This document shows positions 59,201-64,000 of a stretch of DNA of 64,000 nucleotides, in pieces (the stretch's first letter is position 1; each line of letters starts with the position of its first letter). A program made the position numbers and the translations under genes. This DNA comes from Prototheca cutis (Eukaryota; Chlorophyta; Trebouxiophyceae; Chlorellales; Chlorellaceae), in assembly GCA_002897115.2 (NCBI GenBank), contig BCIH01000001.1, forward strand, positions 1,912,039 to 1,976,038. Direction: 5' to 3'. Under the pieces are notes generated by a model that made no database searches, had not been told where the DNA came from, and worked only from the letters and a program-made list of their open reading frames with translations.

Positions 59201-60624
59201 CTCAGGCCACGCCAAAGTCCCCGCTGCCGGGCACGCCCGGCATGCCTTCCGCGGTCCCGACTCAGCCCGGCACAGCCAAGCCTGCCGTGGCGGTGCCAGA
59301 CCTCCTCGAGCTGCTCGGTGAGTGTTTACTGGTGGTGCGCGTTTGGGGGCTGAGGAGGGGGGTGTCGCATGGGTTTACAGTCAGAGATTGGAGGACCTGA
59401 GGTCCAGTCTTGCCGTTTCCGCTTCCACCATCAAAAACACACCCGGCACCTCCACAACGCCCACAGACATGGGGGAGCCCAGCGCGGTGACCCCGGCGCC
59501 GGGGGCCATGGGCTTGGCTGGTCTGCTGGACGACGCCGGCGGCCTGCCCACGCCCTCTGCGGCGCCAGCTGTCAGTGGCATGCCGCCTGCCTTGCCAAAT
59601 GGCAGCATCGCCGGGGGTCTGGCGTACCCACCGGTGTCAGCTGCGGTTGGCAGCGTATCGTCACCCGTGGCTCCTGCTGCTGCCGTGCAGCCGGCACCGC
59701 GGGAGCTGGTGTCCGAGGACCAGCTGGCGGGCTGGGCCCGGCGGCTGTGGACGGGCACGTCTGGCGTGCTGTATGAGGATGCGAGCCTGCAGATTGGTCT
59801 CAAATCGGTGTTCACGGGGTCCACTGGCACGCTGACACTGTTCCTGGGCAACAAGACAGCGGTGCCACTGCAGGGCGTAGCGATCGAGGCCGCGGACATT
59901 CCGGGACACCTGTCCCTCAGCCTGGGCACCGTGCCAGCCGTACTGGAGCCACGGCGGCAGATCCAGGTCCCCGGGACGGTGGAGGCCCTGGCGCCGGGGC
60001 TGAACGCCGTCCGGCTGCGTGTGGCATACATCGAGACGGGTGTGGGGCCCGTGACCGCGACCCTGGACCTGCCCCTGCCCCCAGCCAAGTTTTCGCAGCC
60101 CGTCGACGTGCCGGCCGAAATCTTCTCAGCCCGCTGGGCACAGGTACTTTGTGTGTGTCTGTTGAATTGGGGGGGAACCTCCGGATACATTTGAAAATTT
60201 GGCTGTGTCCGAGGGTGTTCTTCCTACTCTGCACACCTCTCACACCGCCCCTCACATCCCCAATCATGCAACCCCCCCCCAAAACACGAAACAACAGGTC
60301 CAGGGTCCGCCGTTCAAGCTGTCGGCGCAGGTGAACCCTGCGACGGTTGCGGACCGTGCTGCTTTGGAGGCTGCGCTGATGAGCATGCGGCTGCGGGTGC
60401 TGCCCTATGCCGTGCAGGGCGTGCCGGCCGGCACGGTGCCTGCGGCGGCCGTGCTGCACCTGGCTTCCGGCGTCCCGGGAGTGCCGGGGCGCCAGGTGCC
60501 GTGCATGGTGCTGGCAGACCCCACGGCCGGCACCGTCACCGTGGCTGCCGCGGATGCTGCCGCCTCGGCCGCCGTGCTGGAAGAACTGCAGACGGTGCTC
60601 GCCTGGGACATCAGCTGGGTTTAA
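55796..60624 (+). CDS. AP2A: AP-2 complex subunit alpha (alpha-adaptin)
   Basis: Large subunit of the clathrin adaptor for endocytosis. Eleven exons join in phase to 1014 residues: 55796-55828, 55957-56068, 56427-56532, 56666-56717, 56889-56988, 57208-57260, 57445-58575, 58742-58984, 59107-59317, 59467-60143, 60298-60624. The trunk shows NYIQELRNCSSKEQEKERVD, LLYTHMLGYDVDFGH, RDEFLRLVINSVRNDLISRN, VVRKKAALCLLRLVRK, DVPQDYTYYGLASPWIQVKA, VNKNNA-type NANKNNAVHAIVFEA, VREPNLRYLALEAL and ILGEYGALL. The hinge is Gly/Pro/Thr-rich. The ear domain starts near 59750 (LYEDASLQIGLKSVF) and ends VLAWDISWV. Intron 2 contains poly-G tracts of 37 and 26. Confidence 0.96.
56181..56350 (+). repeat. Two long poly-G tracts in an AP-2 alpha intron
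   Basis: 37 consecutive G at 56181-56217, followed by a further G-rich stretch, and 26 consecutive G at 56325-56350, all on the sense strand in intron 2. Exact lengths may be affected by sequencing. Confidence 0.95.
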
Positions 60625-61191
60625 TGCGTGAAAGCAGACAGGAAGCTGGGGAATCTACGAGGGTGGTGCCCTTGTGGCAGCATGCCGCTTTTGGTGGCAA
60701 CGCACCTGCAAGCCCCCCAGCACAGAAATACACACTGTGATGGAGCATGCTAGTTGTTTTGTGTGGCTTGATGACTGCTGTGAGTATTGACCGCCAGAAT
60801 TTTGCCGAGGGTTTGCAGTGGTACACGCTGGTTGATGGCATGAGGGTTGGTGCACAGCGAAAAGGGAGCCTTCCACACGGGGCAAGGCATTTACTGAGCT
60901 AGGCAAGCACATTCCTACGAAGAATGCTGTGCTCAGCCAGCAGTGCGCAGCCTTCAGGGCCTCCCAAGTAGCGCCCCAGGATCGGGAAGGGGGGATTGCG
61001 TTCCATGCACAGCCTTTTGACTCCAGCAGGCAAGGCGCTGCCCCCGGAAACTCAGACAACCATGAACAGACTGATCGAGCGTGCGCATTGATTCATGCGA
61101 ATTTACAATTGAAATACTTTCTTTCTGCTTCAGAGGCAAGCGCTTGAAGGGAGCAATCCTCGATAGAATCCCCCCAGGATCACTTGTTGCC
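60625..61191. other. Intergenic region between AP-2 alpha and the PUB-domain gene
   Basis: 567 bp containing the AP-2 alpha 3' UTR and the PUB gene promoter. No other gene or repeat was seen. Confidence 0.4.
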
Positions 61192-62048
61192 ATGGGTTAC
61201 GCAGGTGATACGAACTGGCAGCGGAGCTGCGCATCGCGAGTCCTGTTTCATGTTGGGACGGGTGTGTCATGATCCATGCTGTTGAGCAGATTCCCCACCG
61301 CCCCGCTGTCTGCAGGTTATGTCCCGGCAAAGCTACCACCAACGGCGCTGACGCCACTGCAGGCCGCCCTCTCCTCCATCTCCTCCTCGGCGTCCCTGGA
61401 AATCATCGAGAAACTGGTGTACAATGCCGTCGTATCGCCTCAAGAGCCCAAATTCAGAAAGGTATGCTTTCCTCGTGGATGGGGTTCAGGGTTGTGGGTG
61501 TCTCCAGGGTTCTGGAAGAGACTGGCAGCAGCCCCAGGTTCAAGCGCAATCTATGGTCTTGTGAGTGAGCCGTTATCCAAAAAAGCAGACCTTCCAAAAT
61601 TAGTGACAGTCCTGCCCCCCCCTTCTCACAGGTCCGACTGGGCAACCCCCGGATCAAGACTGCGATTGTGGACACAGCTGGGGCACTGGAGGCACTGGGT
61701 GTCATGGGCTGGACAGAATCGACAGAGGACGAAACGGACGAACCCGTGCTGTTGCTACAGAAGCAGCTGACCATGGCGGTGGTCCGGGACGTGCAGGAAG
61801 CTGGCGCCCGGGCAAAGAAAGCAGAGGCCGAGGCGGCCCGAGCGGCGGTACGTGTCGCCTCGCGGCCGAGCTCGTCTCTGGGCTCGTCTGACAGCCGCGA
61901 GAGCCTGCGTGCAGCGCTGCAGGCCGACCGCCTCGAGCGCGCGGCCCGGGGACCCGTCACCGTGGGCAGCAAGGCGCAGATGGTGGGCTCGGGGGAGGAC
62001 GGGCCACGCATCCGGAGCGCCGGCGACGCGGGGCTCAACCGCGGCTGA
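61192..62048 (+). CDS. Small PUB-domain protein
   Basis: PUB domains bind the C-terminal tail of p97/CDC48. Exons 61192-61204, 61316-61461 and 61632-62048 join in phase to 191 residues. The PUB fold is seen in LQAALSSISSSASLEIIEKL, VVSPQEPKFRKVRLGN and PRIKTAIVDTAGALEALGVM, followed by GW (the usual lG(F/W) end). A charged helix follows (DVQEAGARAKKAEAEAARAA) and a Ser/Arg-rich tail. No PNGase, UBX or kinase domain is present, so it is a stand-alone PUB protein. The first exon is only 13 bases (MGYA plus one base); an earlier start is possible but I saw none. Confidence 0.78.
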
Positions 62049-62948
62049 GAGGGTCGGTGGAGCTGTGCACAAGGTCTTGCGGGGCAAAGGGTGATGTGGG
62101 CATACTGTCTACCGTTTCGTATCCGTATCCCAACGCGCTGCGCCGATCCTGCACCTGGCATCCATTCAGCCCATCACGTCTCCAGTACTGGAATCTCCCG
62201 GCTCTGCCTTCCAGCCGTCCAGCCGGCAGGGGGAGCGCTGCAGCATTTCATTCGGCGGCACGCCGCGCGTCCATGTACGTTGACACTGCTACCTAAGCAC
62301 TGCGAATCTTTGATTCCTGACCCTGAAAGGGAAAAGAATTTCTTTCTTTCTTTGCTGAGCTGTCAGTGCACGCGAGTGTCGAGTTTCGGCCCTTGAAACA
62401 AGACGCATCGCAGCCTGCACAGGCGTGGCGCGTCTGAGGTGAAGAAGTGTACAGGTTAGATTCAGGGTGTGGGGCGGGACGCTGTGTGTTGCAGCAGAAG
62501 AGCAGAGGCGGTGGTCCCTCACCTCGCGCTGGGGACCACCTCGGGAACGGGACAAGCTGACATGACCCATTGTCTGGGGGGGGTGCAGAAAACCGGGGTG
62601 CTCATATGATACAACGGGCCAGGTGGGCTGCGTGGTGTAGACGCCTCGTGGCAGCGGGGTTGGCACCGCCGCCGTGCCAACAAGGATCCAGCACTGGCTC
62701 TGGCCGTGCGGCGGCCGTGTGCTGTGCGTGCATCTCCGAACACAAATACATGTGGGCATTGGGAACAGGTGCTGGGAGGGCATGTGGCAGCAGGCATGCC
62801 TTGGTGGGCGATGAAAGAGGCGACACGGTGCTCGGCGTGAAGAGTGGGATGCTGCAACAAGGGCCCGGCACTAGCCGGGCAGACGGGCAGCGGGTGATCG
62901 TGGGGGGCCACGAAATATCTGGTCCAGACTTGGCATGAGCACCGACAA
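62049..62948. other. Convergent intergenic region (PUB/RING 3' ends)
   Basis: 900 bp between two stop codons. Frames on both strands are short and show no family motif. No repeat structure was seen. Confidence 0.4.
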
Positions 62949-64000
62949 TCAGACCAGGTCACCCGGCTGGAGCGGCCTGATCTCAGGACTGCCGCCACGC
63001 TGCATGCTGGCGCTGTGTGTCCCGGTAGCCGATGGCGTCACGCCTGGCGGCTGCCCAACAGCGCCGCCACCGGTCTCTTCATCGGCGATCAACAGGCGCT
63101 GCCGCGCCTCGTCGCCTGCTGCAAAGCGAGGTGACAGGATTGGCGACGCGGCGCGCCGCATGATGGTCGCCTGCGGGCTGCGATCGGCGGGGTACGCATG
63201 CCGCGACCCTGAACCCCACGACTGTAGGGTCTCCGGTGCGGCCCCCGGATCGTCGAGTAGGGCCGCCGGCGTTCCACCACCACCTGTACCGCCCCCCCGC
63301 CGTCTTGCTGCCCGACGTGGCCAGAGCGCCCAGTGCCGCGCGCGGGAGAGGAGTAGGACCACCGCCGACGGCGTGCGCTGACGCAGGGGGGGGGGGGGTT
63401 CCAGCCCGTCATCACCCGCGGCGCGCAGCGCTGCCGCGGCATCAGCTTTGCACACGGGGCACAGCGTCGTTTGCGAGGTCAACCACTGGTCGATGCAGGG
63501 CGCGTGGAAGCGGTGCGCGCAGGGCAGCACCCGAAGCTTGTCGCCGTCCACGTAGTGGTCGAGGCACACCACGCACGTCGACCGCGTCGAGCCCCCCGGG
63601 CCGGGGGACCCGCTGGCGTCGGTCGACCCCGTGCTGCCGTCACTGGCCGTGCTGGTGCTGCGCACATGTGCAGCCATGGATATAGATGCCGCAGGTGCTC
63701 CCGCTGCAGGTGCTGCAAGGCCGTCGCCGCCGCCACCCTCGGTGGGCTCTGCTGCAGCTGAGGTCAATGCATCGTCCTTCCCCGCGCTGGGCCCGGCTTC
63801 CGAACCGGATACACCCTCTTCGCTGGCATGCCTGTGGCGCTCGTAGATGACGATGGGCAGCCGGCGGATGTCAGCCTCGGACATGCCTCTCGACGTGCTG
63901 CCACCGGGCGACCCAGAGCCAAAGCCCGCCTCCCGCTGCCGCCGGACCAGCCACATGGCAAGCAGCAGGCTGAGCAGCATGCATGCCGCCAGCGTTCCCA
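62949..64000 (-). CDS. RING-H2 membrane E3 ubiquitin ligase, PA-TM-RING-like (5' end outside window)
   Basis: Reads open from the right edge to a stop at 62949. A hydrophobic helix ([20 protein letters not shown]) is followed by a Gly/Ser linker and a RING-H2 finger: [20 protein letters not shown], then [20 protein letters not shown] and VC. The eight metal ligands fit C-x2-C-x14-C-x1-H-x2-H-x2-C-x10-C-x2-C. Single TM followed by RING-H2 fits the RNF13/RNF167 (PA-TM-RING) family; a PA domain, if present, lies outside the window. The tail is Pro/Gly/Ala-rich with a poly-Pro run encoded by a G tract on the plus strand near 63390. Confidence 0.85.
   Translation of the reverse strand, partial: GTLAACMLLSLLLAMWLVRRQREAGFGSGSPGGSTSRGMSEADIRRLPIVIYERHRHASEEGVSGSEAGPSAGKDDALTSAAAEPTEGGGGDGLAAPAAGAPAASISMAAHVRSTSTASDGSTGSTDASGSPGPGGSTRSTCVVCLDHYVDGDKLRVLPCAHRFHAPCIDQWLTSQTTLCPVCKADAAAALRAAGDDGLEPPPPLRQRTPSAVVLLLSRARHWALWPRRAARRRGGGTGGGGTPAALLDDPGAAPETLQSWGSGSRHAYPADRSPQATIMRRAASPILSPRFAAGDEARQRLLIADEETGGGAVGQPPGVTPSATGTHSASMQRGGSPEIRPLQPGDLV

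Noticed and set aside
61454..62161. A 235-residue minus-strand open frame opposite the PUB-domain gene
   Set aside because: It overlaps the PUB exons completely, shows no domain, and its openness follows from high GC on the opposite strand.

Overview
The window is GC-rich nuclear DNA from a green alga. Most genes carry several short introns. The proteins are those of a eukaryote with organelles: cytosolic ribosomal protein eL15, AP-2 alpha, COG5, the KDEL receptor, GID8, and organelle-targeted ClpB and TsaD-type enzymes. Several read closest to plant families (HVA22i/j/k, ATX3/4/5, MSL channels). TGTAA, the usual green-algal poly(A) signal, lies downstream of the NTH and RPL15 genes. A trebouxiophyte such as a Chlorella/Auxenochlorella relative fits best, but this is inference. 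Exon models were assembled by hand by requiring splice dinucleotides, matching phase and family homology to agree.

Layout. 1-2270 (-) secreted alpha-galactosidase, cut by the left edge; 2680-4024 (+) RanBP2-type zinc-finger protein; 4186-~6039 (-) EI24-like ER membrane protein; 6730-7773 (-) RPL15; 8138-9531 (+) endonuclease III; 9891-13036 (+) COG5; 13575-16708 (-) organellar ClpB; 17279-18575 (-) GID8; 18576-20742 gene-poor; 20743-23430 (+) CBP60-like protein; 24476-24729 foldback repeat; 24894-27451 (+) MscS-like channel; 27784-28997 (-) HVA22/REEP; 29390-31717 (-) organellar TsaD/QRI7; 32012-39100 (+) trithorax-type SET methyltransferase with three SAND-like modules; 39554-45043 (-) PHD/ePHD protein; 45044-47259 gene-poor, with a Fanzor/TnpB-like remnant; 47260-48892 (-) KDEL receptor; 49277-51066 (+) CTU2; 51414-~52790 (-) SAM-domain protein; ~53060-55795 gene-poor; 55796-60624 (+) AP-2 alpha; 61192-62048 (+) PUB-domain protein; 62949-64000 (-) RING-H2 protein, cut by the right edge.

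The genes do not form an operon or a pathway. Many serve endomembrane traffic or ER shape (EI24, COG5, HVA22, KDEL receptor, AP-2 alpha). Two convergent neighbours are chromatin factors (the SET methyltransferase and the PHD/ePHD protein). Divergent pairs share short intergenic promoters of about 300-400 bp.

The most unusual signals are: recurrent GC-AG introns; long sense-strand poly-G tracts and large CA/CG microsatellites confined to introns; a 24-bp tandem duplication of a 5' splice site; a ~250-bp foldback; a dispersed repeat shared by two gene-poor islands; a decayed TnpB/Fanzor-type zinc ribbon; and a triple-SAND SET protein.
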